DNA from: JACMLD01 sp039916305
Lineage (GTDB): Bacteria > Bacteroidota > Bacteroidia > Chitinophagales > Chitinophagaceae
Length of the DNA: 64,000 nt
Assembly (NCBI GenBank): GCA_039916305.1
Contig: JBDSLR010000024.1
Coordinates: 62,001 to 126,000 of the forward strand
Direction of reading: 5' to 3'
How positions within the stretch are numbered: position 1 is the stretch's first letter; each line of letters starts with the position of its first letter. The position numbers and the translations under genes were made by a program. Shown here piece after piece: positions 52,631-62,121 of the stretch. The notes beneath the pieces were generated by a model, which saw nothing but the letters and a program-made list of their open reading frames with translations, made no database searches and was not told the origin of the DNA.

Positions 52631-54403
52631 ATGGCAATTGCAGCACTCTTAAAAGAAACCGTTACCCAAAGCCTTTCCGCATTATACCAGCAACCATTTA
52701 CCGATAAAGATTTCCAGGTCAACCGAACCAAACCTGAGTTCGAAGGAGATTACACCATTGTGTTGTTTTCATTGATTAAGAAGTTGAAAAAATCGCCGGA
52801 AGCAGCAGGTGATGAGCTGGGCGGCTATCTGATTGCCAACTACCCCCAGTTATTTACTGATTATAACATCATAAAAGGGTTTCTAAACCTCACTGTGGCC
52901 AAAGCCTATTGGATATGGGTACTTGAAAATAATCATGCCAACGGCAATTATGGCCACCAGCCTGCCCGGGGCGAACGCGTAATGGTAGAATACTCCTCCC
53001 CCAACACTAATAAGCCACTTCACCTGGGACACCTGCGCAACAATTTTCTGGGTTGGAGCAGCGCTGCTATTCTAAAGGCAAGCGGTTACGATATTATAAA
53101 AACCTGTATTGCCAACGATCGCGGCATACATATCTGCAAGAGTATGCTGGCCTGGCAATTGTTTGCCAATGGGGCCACCCCCCAAAGCACCGGTATTAAG
53201 GGCGATCATTTCGTAGGCGACTACTATGTATTATTCGGTGCGGAACTGAAAAAACAGGTGGAAGTGCTAATGGCAGCAGGCGCCAGTAAAGAAGAAGCAG
53301 AGAAACAGGCGCCTGTTATGCAGCAGGCGCAACAAATGCTGGTTGACTGGGAAGCCGGCAAACCCGAAGTAATTGATCTCTGGAAAAAAATGAACAGCTG
53401 GGTATATGCAGGTTTTGATATTACCTACAACAGAATAGGCAGCGATTTCGACAAAACCTATTATGAAAGCGATACCTATTTGCTGGGTAAAGATTTGGTG
53501 GAACTGGGACTGGAAAAAGGCGTTTTCTTTCAAAAAGAGGACAGCAGCGTATGGATAGATTTAACCGCAGACGGCCTGGATGAAAAAATTGTGCGCCGCA
53601 AAGATGGCACTGCCGTTTACATGACACAGGATATTGGCCTCGCTGTAAGAAAATATGAAGAATACAAATGTACCAAAAGCATTTATGTAGTAGGTAACGA
53701 GCAGGATTATCATTTCAAAGTGTTGAAATTAATTTGTCAGAAGCTTGATCTTCCTGCAGCAGATGGCATTTTTCATTTGAGCTATGGTATGGTAGAACTG
53801 CCCACAGGCAGAATGAAAACAAGGGAAGGCACCGTAGTGGATGCCGATGACATGATTGATGAAATGGTAAATGTTGCCAGGCAAAAAACTGAAGAGTTGG
53901 GGAAAGTAAAAGATTTCAGCCCCGAAGAATTAAACGAACTACTGGATAATATTGGTCTTGGTGCACTGAAATTCTTTTTACTGCGCGTGGACCCCAAAAA
54001 GAAAATGCTTTTTAATCCCGATGAAAGCATCGACTTCCACGGTTTTACCGCACCATTTATTCAGTATACCCACGCACGTATAAAATCTATCCTCCGGAAA
54101 GAGGCCATTACAGCTATGGACATCAGCCAGCCGCTGCTGCCGCTTGAAAAAGAACTACTGGTTGAGATGGAACAATACCCGGTAATTATAGAACAGGCAG
54201 CGGCAGAATATAACCCATCGCTGATTGCAAATTACGTGTATGCAGTAGCCAAGACTTTTAATTCTTTTTACACAGAACACAAGGTAGCAAACGCAGAAAC
54301 GGAAGAGAAAAAACAATTACGGTTGCGCCTTTGCCAGATGGCTGCCAATATTATTGCTTCTGCAATGGCATTACTGGGCATCAAAGTACCTGAACGCATG
54401 TAA
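52631..54403 (+). CDS. argS: Arginine--tRNA ligase
   Basis: From ATG 52631 the product is 590 residues, the normal length. It is a class I aminoacyl-tRNA synthetase that charges tRNA-Arg. The N-terminal Add1 domain is followed by the HIGH motif as HLGHLR (in NTNKPLHLGHLRNN), and the KMSKS-like loop reads MKTREG (in TGRMKTREGTVVD). The C-terminal helical anticodon-binding domain (KEAITAMDIS ... LCQMAANIIASAMALLGI) is intact. The GtrA gene is divergent, with a 275-base spacer. An OmpA gene follows on the same strand. Confidence 0.97.
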   Translation: MAIAALLKETVTQSLSALYQQPFTDKDFQVNRTKPEFEGDYTIVLFSLIKKLKKSPEAAGDELGGYLIANYPQLFTDYNIIKGFLNLTVAKAYWIWVLENNHANGNYGHQPARGERVMVEYSSPNTNKPLHLGHLRNNFLGWSSAAILKASGYDIIKTCIANDRGIHICKSMLAWQLFANGATPQSTGIKGDHFVGDYYVLFGAELKKQVEVLMAAGASKEEAEKQAPVMQQAQQMLVDWEAGKPEVIDLWKKMNSWVYAGFDITYNRIGSDFDKTYYESDTYLLGKDLVELGLEKGVFFQKEDSSVWIDLTADGLDEKIVRRKDGTAVYMTQDIGLAVRKYEEYKCTKSIYVVGNEQDYHFKVLKLICQKLDLPAADGIFHLSYGMVELPTGRMKTREGTVVDADDMIDEMVNVARQKTEELGKVKDFSPEELNELLDNIGLGALKFFLLRVDPKKKMLFNPDESIDFHGFTAPFIQYTHARIKSILRKEAITAMDISQPLLPLEKELLVEMEQYPVIIEQAAAEYNPSLIANYVYAVAKTFNSFYTEHKVANAETEEKKQLRLRLCQMAANIIASAMALLGIKVPERM

Positions 54404-54513
54404 TACCGGAATTGACTGGTTGACTGAATGATAAATAAAAGAATAACTTAGTATGCATTGTTTATTGAGATGGAGCCTGCAAGCCCCAACATGCCTGTTT
54501 TAAGTACTAAAAT

Positions 54514-55632
54514 ATGAGTGCCTACTTAAGAATATTTTTTTTAACCAGTAGTATGTTTTTTGTACATGTTCTGAAGGCCCAGAACATTGTACCCAATGGC
54601 AACCTTGAAGATGTAAACATATGTGACGAGTACAATGCGCCCTGCAGCCCATCCGGCTGGTTTATTGTAAAAAAAGCCACACCTGGTGGTTATTATCATC
54701 CTTACCCATCTCCTGCTGCCAGCGGTAGCCAATATTTTGAACTGACCGTAGTAAGAAAAGTACCCTCCCGGCAATACTGGCAAACAATGCTATTGTGCCC
54801 ATTAGTGGTTGGGCAAAAATACCAGGTCAGTGTAAAAATAGCATCTTCCCAGGATGGCCCAAATCTCAATGATATAGGGTTTTATTTTACCAATAAATTT
54901 ATTTCCTCAGAGAAAGATACCTTACTGCAACCTGACATTTATCTGGACTTTCTGGATGCAAAAGTCAGCCGGCTGAAACACGACTGGTTTCAACTAAAAA
55001 AAGAATTTACTGCCACCACGGAGGCAGGTTACTTAGTCATTGGTAATTTTTCAGGAGAAGATAACAGGGCCATCCTTCGTAAAAGAAAGACCCGTGAATA
55101 TGCACTTACGCTGATGATTGACGATATAATTATTAAACCGCAGCGAAGGACGACTGACTGCCCCTCTTATCAAACGAGAAAAGACTCTTTATATGCACTT
55201 ACAAAAAGGCATTCTGGTGACACTTTGAAAAAAAATAAAGGGGAGGATACAATACCCATTACTAAAACTTATCAACAGGGGGACACTACTGCCGCTGCGC
55301 AGCGGGTGAAGATTGACACCCTCCAGTTAAGCAATGTACTGTTTGAATTTGATCAGCATACCCTGATCAACCCTGACACCATTGATATATTCAGGCCCAT
55401 GCTGTCAAACCCGGCTATAAAAAAAATTCAGGTGGTTGGTTATACAGATGATGCCGGTACAGCTGCCTACAATAAAAATCTTTCTGCAAAAAGAGCTAAA
55501 GAAATAGCAAGGCTCATCGCTGTAAAATTTGGCATTTCCCCGGCCATTATACAGGCAGAAGGAAAAGGTATCTCCAGGTCTTACGAAGATAAAAGCCGGA
55601 ACAGGCGCGTAGATATTTATATTTATTATTAG
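54514..55632 (+). CDS. Exported OmpA-family protein with N-terminal jelly-roll-like domain
   Basis: This 372-residue protein has a signal-like N-terminus (IFFLTSSMFFVHVLKAQ) and a first domain of about 200 residues that begins NIVPNGNLEDVNICDEY and has the look of a beta-sandwich (perhaps carbohydrate-binding). A linker rich in Lys and Thr leads to a C-terminal OmpA-like peptidoglycan-binding domain (LFEFDQHTLINPDTIDI, VVGYTDDAGTAAYN, LSAKRAKEIARLI, NRRVDIYIYY). It should tether to the cell wall from the outer membrane. Function beyond this is unknown. Confidence 0.85.
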   Translation: MSAYLRIFFLTSSMFFVHVLKAQNIVPNGNLEDVNICDEYNAPCSPSGWFIVKKATPGGYYHPYPSPAASGSQYFELTVVRKVPSRQYWQTMLLCPLVVGQKYQVSVKIASSQDGPNLNDIGFYFTNKFISSEKDTLLQPDIYLDFLDAKVSRLKHDWFQLKKEFTATTEAGYLVIGNFSGEDNRAILRKRKTREYALTLMIDDIIIKPQRRTTDCPSYQTRKDSLYALTKRHSGDTLKKNKGEDTIPITKTYQQGDTTAAAQRVKIDTLQLSNVLFEFDQHTLINPDTIDIFRPMLSNPAIKKIQVVGYTDDAGTAAYNKNLSAKRAKEIARLIAVKFGISPAIIQAEGKGISRSYEDKSRNRRVDIYIYY

Positions 55633-55736
55633 TGGCTGGGCAAACAGGCAGTAGCTTCTTAGCGTAAAGAGTATGCCTGCTAACTACTGCGATGAACGTT
55701 TTTTATTCGTGGAACGCAACGAAAACCACCGCTTAT

Positions 55737-56186
55737 CTAATTGCACGGCTCTTTGCGACGGGTATCAATCAGGTATTGAATTTTCCATACGCTGTTGATG
55801 CGAACCAATTGGAAGGAGTCTACACCGCAGTGGCTGAACTTGCCATTAAAATAAAATTTATAAGGCGTCCATACGGAAGCCAGCGGACCGTCAATTTTAA
55901 TAGTTTCAAATTGTATCTGCTCATCAGCTGCGCCTTTGGGCAGTTTGCTCATAGATGCCCCAAACTCTTTTACAGATTCATTTTTTATCCGGAGTACGCC
56001 TTCTTTTGTGTTGCCAATGGTTTGCAGCACAGCACTGTCAGTAAAAGCAGCTTGCAATTTAACGCCGTCCGATTGCTTCATGGCCTCGAACAACAGGTTA
56101 ACAGCTGCCTTTACGGAATCTTCTGTTGTCTGGGCGGATGCATTTACGGAAATCACAATCGCGAATGCTATTAAAATATGTTTCAT
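55737..56186 (-). CDS. Exported nuclear-transport-factor-2-like protein
   Basis: The 149-residue product has a signal peptide (ILIAFAIVISVNASAQ) and a Lumazine_bd_2/NTF2-like fold: VKAAVNLLFEAMKQSDGVKLQAAF, AVLQTIGNTKEGVLRI, FYFNGKFSHCGVDSFQLVRI and KIQYLIDTRR. It has no known catalytic residues that I can recognise. It lies 35 bases downstream of the arginine decarboxylase stop on the same strand, so it may be co-transcribed. Confidence 0.83.
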   Translation of the reverse strand: MKHILIAFAIVISVNASAQTTEDSVKAAVNLLFEAMKQSDGVKLQAAFTDSAVLQTIGNTKEGVLRIKNESVKEFGASMSKLPKGAADEQIQFETIKIDGPLASVWTPYKFYFNGKFSHCGVDSFQLVRINSVWKIQYLIDTRRKEPCN

Positions 56187-56220
56187 GTTAAAAATGCAGT
56201 TAGGTGTAGAAATCCAGGCA

Positions 56221-57618
56221 TTACATGTACCCCAAAATCTTCAGCATACTTTGCGCTGTTTGTTCCTTGGCATATACCCAGTCAACCAGTTTGCCATTTT
56301 TATCGTGGCCAACAATGATGTGCTTTGGCGACGGAATCAGGCAGTGTTTAATACCTCCATAACCGCTAATCTGATCCTGGTAAGCGCCGGTATGAAAAAA
56401 GCCCACTACCAGTTGCTCGCCATTGGTAACTTTTGGAAGGAATACTTCATTGATATGTTCTTCAGAATCGTAGTAATCATGACTGTCGCAGGTAATACCC
56501 CCCAGCACTACACGCTGGTATTCTTCATTCCATTTATTAATGGGCAGCATCAGGAAACGTTCCCCAATGCCCCAGGTATCGGGCAGTGTTGTAATAAAAG
56601 AAGAATCTATCATGTACCAGGTCTCCCGGTCGTTCTGCATCTTCTGCCCTATTACGCTGTAAATATGCGCCATACTTTCACCCACGGTATAACTACCAAA
56701 CTCAGTAAAAATATGCGGCATCGGCACATTGCTTTTTTTGCAGGCTGTTTTGATGTTGCGCACAATCTCATTTATCATGAACTGGTAATCATAATCAAAT
56801 CCCAGTGAATGCTTGATGGGAAATCCGCCCCCAATATTGATAGAATCCAGCTCAGGACAAATCTTTTTTAACTGGCAATACAGGTTAATCACTTTATTCA
56901 GTTCACTCCAGTAATAGATATCATCCTTGATGCCCTTATTTAAAAAAATATGCAGCATTTTCAACTGGAAGCGATCTTCATTGCCTTCAATTTTGTCTAC
57001 GTAAAACTCCAGTATATCACGCGGCCGGAAGCCGAGTCGGGAGGTATAAAAAGGAAAATTCGGTTCTTCTTCAGCCGCCACCCGGATGCCCAGCTTAAAA
57101 GGCACTTTAACTGTTTTTTTGTAGGCCTGCAACTCTTCCTTATTATCAAGAATGGGTATCACATTTTTAAACCCGGTATTCATAAGGGCGGCAATGCGGC
57201 TGGTATAGGGCTTTTGTTTATACCCGTTACAAATAATAAAAGTATCCTTGGTTATCTTTTTACGGGCATACAATTTTTTGATGATATCAATATCATATGC
57301 GTAAGAAGTTTCCAGGTGAATATCCTGCTTCAGCGCTTCCTCTACCACAAAAGAAAAGTGTGAACTTTTGGTGCAGTAGCAATAATTGTATTCGCCTGTG
57401 TATTTATGTTTCTTAAAGGCAGTATCAAACATTTTTTTGGCCTTCTTTATCTGCATACCAATTTTGGGCAGATAAGAAAGTTTCATGGGGGTACCGTACT
57501 TATCAATAAGAGCTTTAAGATCGAGACCGTTAAACTGCAGGTACTCATCTTTTACTTCAAATCCTTCCTGGGGAAAGTTAAACGTTTGCTTTACCAGGTC
57601 AAAATAGGTGTTATTCAT
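56221..57618 (-). CDS. speA: Arginine decarboxylase (biosynthetic, fold-III PLP enzyme)
   Basis: From ATG 57618 the product is 465 residues, the shorter Bacteroidota form of a group-IV PLP decarboxylase. The PLP-binding Lys lies in YCTKSSHFSF, GGGFPIKH binds the phosphate, and GITCDSHDYYD carries the CDS-x-D motif near the C-terminus. By family it converts arginine to agmatine at the start of polyamine synthesis, but ornithine or diaminopimelate decarboxylation cannot be excluded by sequence. It is cytoplasmic. The next gene upstream, an NrtR-like regulator, faces the same way 148 bases away. Confidence 0.87.
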   Translation of the reverse strand: MNNTYFDLVKQTFNFPQEGFEVKDEYLQFNGLDLKALIDKYGTPMKLSYLPKIGMQIKKAKKMFDTAFKKHKYTGEYNYCYCTKSSHFSFVVEEALKQDIHLETSYAYDIDIIKKLYARKKITKDTFIICNGYKQKPYTSRIAALMNTGFKNVIPILDNKEELQAYKKTVKVPFKLGIRVAAEEEPNFPFYTSRLGFRPRDILEFYVDKIEGNEDRFQLKMLHIFLNKGIKDDIYYWSELNKVINLYCQLKKICPELDSINIGGGFPIKHSLGFDYDYQFMINEIVRNIKTACKKSNVPMPHIFTEFGSYTVGESMAHIYSVIGQKMQNDRETWYMIDSSFITTLPDTWGIGERFLMLPINKWNEEYQRVVLGGITCDSHDYYDSEEHINEVFLPKVTNGEQLVVGFFHTGAYQDQISGYGGIKHCLIPSPKHIIVGHDKNGKLVDWVYAKEQTAQSMLKILGYM

Positions 57619-57766
57619 GTACAGCAACAATAATTACAAAGTGAAAAATATTTTTATACGCCCTGGTAAAATCATGAATCGTACCAAAGCGCTAAAACCG
57701 GGTACAAATGTAATTGTTTGAAAAATTATCGGGCGTTTTTTTTGATGCTGGTTATGCAGGTTGTTT

Positions 57767-58540
57767 CTACCAGCCGCCTTTCAATCCTTCCTTCAGTGCT
57801 TTGTGGTATTTCTGCAGATCAAACGAGTATTGGTAGGGTGATTTATGCGCAACACCAGGTTTGGGCTCTTTAAGTCGTTTTAGTATCTGGTAGCCCAGCA
57901 TTTTTCGTTGGAAATTTCGCCGGTCCAGTTTTTTACCCAATATGGTTTCATACAATTTTTGCAATTGCGGCATGGTAAAAATATCGGGCAGAAGATTATA
58001 GCCAACAGGATGATAATTGAGGTGCAGGCGGAGCGCATCCAATGCTGCATCCAAAATATGCCGGTGATCCATCATTAAATCGGGCATTTCGGCAAGCCCC
58101 CACCACTGGCAGGCCTCAGACAGGTCGTCGGGCAGGGGATTTACGTGAGAAAATTCTACCAAAGCGTAATACCCAATGGTTACAAAGCGCTGCAGGATCC
58201 AATGCTTGTCATTTGCCGGAAAGCCATCTTTTTTCATCGACTGCCGGTGAACGCTGGCATCTGACCGGCCGGGGTTCCCAAACACGCGGAATTGTTGCAG
58301 AAAGAGTTTATCAATGCCGGTGCGCTCCTGCAAAACCCGGGCCGCCGCATCATCCGTATCTTCTTCCCTGAAAACAAAGCCACCGGGAAGGCTCCATTTT
58401 TTTACATGTTTCATTTTCAGCAGCAGCACTTTCAGCTGACCACTGTGAAAGCCGAAAATTGCGCAGTCTATAGAAAGCGAAGGCAGGAATAATTTACCGC
58501 CATCTTTCATTATCCTTTTATGATCAATCCGTTTAGCCAT
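57767..58540 (-). CDS. NrtR-like Nudix-domain transcriptional regulator
   Basis: From ATG 58540 the product is 257 residues. The first half is a Nudix domain (SIDCAIFGFHSGQLKVLLLKM; SLPGGFVFREEDTDDAAARV), but the Nudix box reads ARVLQERTGI, missing the REUXEEXGU acids, as expected for a non-catalytic sensor. The second half has a winged-helix region (TMPQLQKLYETILGKKLDRR) and YQILKRL. This is the architecture of the NrtR family, whose Bacteroidota members control sugar genes. It is divergent from a GH3 beta-glucosidase gene, with a 19-bp palindrome between them. The ligand is unknown. Confidence 0.85.
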   Translation of the reverse strand: MAKRIDHKRIMKDGGKLFLPSLSIDCAIFGFHSGQLKVLLLKMKHVKKWSLPGGFVFREEDTDDAAARVLQERTGIDKLFLQQFRVFGNPGRSDASVHRQSMKKDGFPANDKHWILQRFVTIGYYALVEFSHVNPLPDDLSEACQWWGLAEMPDLMMDHRHILDAALDALRLHLNYHPVGYNLLPDIFTMPQLQKLYETILGKKLDRRNFQRKMLGYQILKRLKEPKPGVAHKSPYQYSFDLQKYHKALKEGLKGGW

Positions 58541-58610
58541 AATACAAACTCGTTCCGCTAAATAAAATAAAATTGCTGGTTTTTTGCCAGATTGAAAGAA
58601 ATAAGTAGCT

Positions 58611-58629
58611 TGTGTCACAGTGACGCAAT
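58611..58629. promoter_or_regulatory. 19-base near-perfect palindrome, candidate operator of the NrtR-like regulator
   Basis: TTGTGTCACAGTGACGCAA is symmetric about its central A with only one mismatched pair (T14 and G26 positions). It lies between the regulator ATG (58540) and the GH3 ATG (58662), which is where an autoregulatory NrtR-type operator would be placed. Confidence 0.65.
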
Positions 58630-58661
58630 GAAAATTCACTGTTGTTCACTTCCTTAAAAAC

Positions 58662-61064
58662 ATGATTATGCGATTGCCTGTCAGCAAACCAACCTTTATA
58701 GCGGGATTATCACTATTCGTTTTCCTGGCCATGGTTTCATGGGCCAGGCTTCCTCTACCAGTTAAGTCCACCAATAACCCGGAAGCCTATAATATGGGCC
58801 CAATTGCTGATAGCAGCTGGAAGCTTATTAAAGTACAAAATCCAGGCGGCCCCATGCTTGGCTATTCTTCCACATCGGGCGTGCGCATCATCAAAACAGG
58901 TAACTTTTTCTTTAAAGACCTTAATAAAAATGGCCAGCTTGACAAATACGAGGACTGGCGTTTACCCACAGATCAACGGGCACGGGACCTCGCGTCAAAA
59001 ATGACGGTTGCAGAGATAGCCGGCCTCATGCTGTACAGTAAGCACCAAATGATTCCTTCCCAGCCCGGGGGCTTTTTTACCGGCACTTACGGTGGCAAAC
59101 CATTTCCTGCCAGTGGCGCTAATGCTGCGGATCTCAGTGACCAGCAAAAAGAATTTCTTACAAAAGACAATGTGCGGCATGTATTGGTCACCGTTATCCA
59201 AAGTCCGGAGGTAGCAGCTGGCTGGAATAACAATGAGCAGGCACTGACCGAAAGCCTGGGACTGGGCATCCCGGCTAACAACAGTACGGACCCGAGGCAC
59301 GGTACCGTAGCCAATGCAGAATTCAATGCCGGAGCGGGTGGTGTTATTTCCATGTGGCCGGGTTCGCTGGGCCTGGCAGCCAGTTTTGATCCGGCGCTTG
59401 TAGAACAGTTTGGCCATATAGCTGCTGCTGAATACAGGGCATTGGGCATTGCCACCGCCTTGTCTCCACAGGTAGACATCGCTACAGATCCGCGCTGGAA
59501 CAGGGTAAGCGGCACGTTTGGGGAAGATCCCGCGTTATCTGCAGATATGGCCAGGGCTTATATTGATGGCTTCCAGACTTCTGCAGGCAGCAAAGAAATT
59601 GCTAACGGCTGGGGTTATGCGAGCGTTAATGCCATGGTAAAGCATTGGCCGGGTGGCGGCAGTGGTGAAGGCGGGCGCGATGCCCATTATGGATTTGGCA
59701 AGTATGCCGTATACCCCGGCAATAATTTCGCGCAGCACCTGTTACCTTTTACAGAAGGCGCCTTTAAACTGAAAGGAAAAACAAAAACCGCTGCGGCCGT
59801 AATGCCTTACTATACCATTTCATTCAACCAGGATACAAAGAACCATGAGAATGTAGCCAATAATTACAATGCTTATATCATCACAGACTTACTGCGCAAA
59901 AAATATGGATACGATGGCGTTGTTTGTACGGACTGGCTGGTAACAGGTGATGAAACCGCAGTGGATATTTTTATCACCGGCAAATCATGGGGTGTAGAAA
60001 ACCTCAGCATTGCCCAACGCCATTATAAAATACTGATGGCGGGTGTAGACCAGTTTGGTGGTAATAACGATGCCGGCCCTGTGATGGAAGCTTACCAGAT
60101 GGGTGTGAAAGAACATGGCGAAGCGTTTATGCGTGCCCGCTTTGAGCAGTCGGCCGTACGCCTGCTGAAAAACATTTTCCGCACCGGCTTATTTGAAAAT
60201 CCTTACCTGGATACGGAAGAAACTAAACAAACGGTAGGCAAACCAGCATTTATGGCGGCAGGTTATGCAGCCCAGCTGAAATCAATGGTGCTGCTCAAAA
60301 ATAACAGCCATACACTTCCACTGCAAAAAAATAAAACCGTCTTTATCCCTAAGAAATTTACACCTGCCGGCCGCAATTTCCTGGGGATGGAAACGCCGGA
60401 AAGCCGTGAGTACCCCGTTAACCTCAATATTGTAAAAAAATATTTCAATGTTACGGAGAACCCTGCTGAAGCAGATTATGCACTGGTGTTTATCAGCAGC
60501 CCTAATTCCGGCGGTGGATACAACAGTGCCGAAGCAAAAGCAGGCGGCACCGGGTATGTGCCCGTGAGCCTGCAATACGGATCTTATACGGCTACTGGTG
60601 CCCGTGACCCCAGCCTGGCTGGTGGTGATCCGCTGGAGAAATTTACCAACCGCAGTTACAAGGGCAAGAGCGCCACGGCCATTAATGTTTCCGACCTCAG
60701 CATGGTAAATGATACGTATGCTACGATGAATGGAAAACCCGTGATTGTATGCGTTAACCTTGCCAACCCCATGGTATTTGCGGAGTTTGAAAAAAATGCG
60801 CATGCCATCCTTGCGCATTTTGGCGTGCAGGATCAGGCGCTGATGGATCTGCTCACCGGCAAAGCTGCCCCCTCTGGTTTATTGCCGCTGCAAATGCCGG
60901 CAGACATGAATACGGTTGAGCAACAACAGGAGGATGTTCCACTTGATATGCAGTGCTATAAAGATGCAGCAGGCCATGTATATGATTTTGCGTTTGGCCT
61001 TAACTGGAACGGGGTTATCCAGGATAAAAGAACCTTGCGGTATAAAAAGAAAACAATAAAATAA
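58662..61064 (+). CDS. Exported GH3 beta-glucosidase-like enzyme
   Basis: The 800-residue protein has a signal region (AGLSLFVFLAMVSWA) and a two-domain GH3 enzyme. The first domain has AALSPQVDIATDPRWNR-type residues, KHWPGGGSGEGGRDAH and the nucleophile in GVVCTDW. The second starts near AQLKSMVLLKNNSHTLPL and ends FAFGLNWN. A DLNKNGQLDKYEDW segment near residue 87 looks like a calcium-binding EF-hand loop. The substrate is probably a beta-linked glucoside or xyloside, unproven. It is divergent from an NrtR-like regulator and followed by an epimerase gene 80 bases later. Confidence 0.9.
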   Translation: MIMRLPVSKPTFIAGLSLFVFLAMVSWARLPLPVKSTNNPEAYNMGPIADSSWKLIKVQNPGGPMLGYSSTSGVRIIKTGNFFFKDLNKNGQLDKYEDWRLPTDQRARDLASKMTVAEIAGLMLYSKHQMIPSQPGGFFTGTYGGKPFPASGANAADLSDQQKEFLTKDNVRHVLVTVIQSPEVAAGWNNNEQALTESLGLGIPANNSTDPRHGTVANAEFNAGAGGVISMWPGSLGLAASFDPALVEQFGHIAAAEYRALGIATALSPQVDIATDPRWNRVSGTFGEDPALSADMARAYIDGFQTSAGSKEIANGWGYASVNAMVKHWPGGGSGEGGRDAHYGFGKYAVYPGNNFAQHLLPFTEGAFKLKGKTKTAAAVMPYYTISFNQDTKNHENVANNYNAYIITDLLRKKYGYDGVVCTDWLVTGDETAVDIFITGKSWGVENLSIAQRHYKILMAGVDQFGGNNDAGPVMEAYQMGVKEHGEAFMRARFEQSAVRLLKNIFRTGLFENPYLDTEETKQTVGKPAFMAAGYAAQLKSMVLLKNNSHTLPLQKNKTVFIPKKFTPAGRNFLGMETPESREYPVNLNIVKKYFNVTENPAEADYALVFISSPNSGGGYNSAEAKAGGTGYVPVSLQYGSYTATGARDPSLAGGDPLEKFTNRSYKGKSATAINVSDLSMVNDTYATMNGKPVIVCVNLANPMVFAEFEKNAHAILAHFGVQDQALMDLLTGKAAPSGLLPLQMPADMNTVEQQQEDVPLDMQCYKDAAGHVYDFAFGLNWNGVIQDKRTLRYKKKTIK

Positions 61065-61144
61065 TCAGCCAGCGGGTAATCATTGCCGGCAAATAATGCA
61101 CCTCTAAAAATTCCATTTACAAAACATACTTATACCTCCCTGCC

Positions 61145-62071
61145 ATGACAAACAGACGATCGTTTATAAAAAATTCAGGCACCTTCCTCCTGGGTGCTGC
61201 AGCATTTTCACAGCAGTCGGTGGCTGCTTTGTTGGCAACGCCGGTTGATCATGCCATCGGGCTCCAGTTGTTTACACTATTTAACAGCATCGACAATGAT
61301 GTTGCCGGTTCATTGAAAAAAATTGCCGGTATCGGTTACAAGGAAATTGAATCCGCCTTCAGTAAGAAAGGTGGATATTATGGTATGCCGCCAAAAGAAT
61401 TTGCCGGCATGGTGAAAGACATGGGTATGGTTTGGAAATCGCACCATGTACTTGGTGCACCTTTTAAATTACCGGCTGGCGCAAAAATGCCCACTGATGC
61501 CGATGGAAAGCCACTGGTATTGCCACCCATGAAAAACCTGCGCGATAATGGCCAGGAAATGGTGGATCAGGCGGCTGAAGGCGGGGTAGAATTTTTGGTT
61601 TGCGCCAGTACGCCTATTGGATCACTTAGTGAAATCAATGCCTCCATAGCAACGCTTAACAATACTGGTGAAGCTTGTAAAAAGGCCGGTATTGTTTTCG
61701 CTTATCATAACCACGATGCAGAGTTCCGGCCGGTGGAAGGCAAAATTCCGTACGAGTTGATCTTATCACAGACCAGCGCAGATACGGTAAAAATGGAACT
61801 GGATCTTGCATGGGCTACCAAAGGCGGAAAAGACCCGGTTGAATTATTTAAACAGCAACCCGGCCGTTTTCCATTGTGGCATGTGAAAGACCTGGATGAA
61901 AAACAAGAAAGTATTTTACCAGTGGGCGGTGGCACCATTAATTACAAGCGGATTTTTGAAAATGCATCCATAGCAGGTATGAAACATTTTTTTGTGGAGC
62001 ACGATATGCCCGCAGACGCATTTGCCAGTATTACACAAAGTTTTAATTATATACAAAAGAAGCTGCTGTAA
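61145..62071 (+). CDS. Tat-exported sugar phosphate isomerase/epimerase-like protein
   Basis: This 308-residue protein carries a twin-arginine signal (TNRRSFIKNSGTFLLGAAAF) and a TIM barrel with IGLQLFTLFNSIDND, GIGYKEIESAFS, IVFAYHNHDAEF and LWHVKDLDEKQ. The His and acid residues in YHNHDAEF and HVKDL are the expected metal ligands. It is similar to the epimerase at 41282-42193 in size and motifs, so the two may act on related sugars. It starts 80 bases after the GH3 gene on the same strand, suggesting a catabolic unit. Confidence 0.9.
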   Translation: MTNRRSFIKNSGTFLLGAAAFSQQSVAALLATPVDHAIGLQLFTLFNSIDNDVAGSLKKIAGIGYKEIESAFSKKGGYYGMPPKEFAGMVKDMGMVWKSHHVLGAPFKLPAGAKMPTDADGKPLVLPPMKNLRDNGQEMVDQAAEGGVEFLVCASTPIGSLSEINASIATLNNTGEACKKAGIVFAYHNHDAEFRPVEGKIPYELILSQTSADTVKMELDLAWATKGGKDPVELFKQQPGRFPLWHVKDLDEKQESILPVGGGTINYKRIFENASIAGMKHFFVEHDMPADAFASITQSFNYIQKKLL

Positions 62072-62121
62072 CGGGCAGCACCGGTGTATGCCAGCCTGCT
62101 AAAAGAACGCAGCCTGATTTT

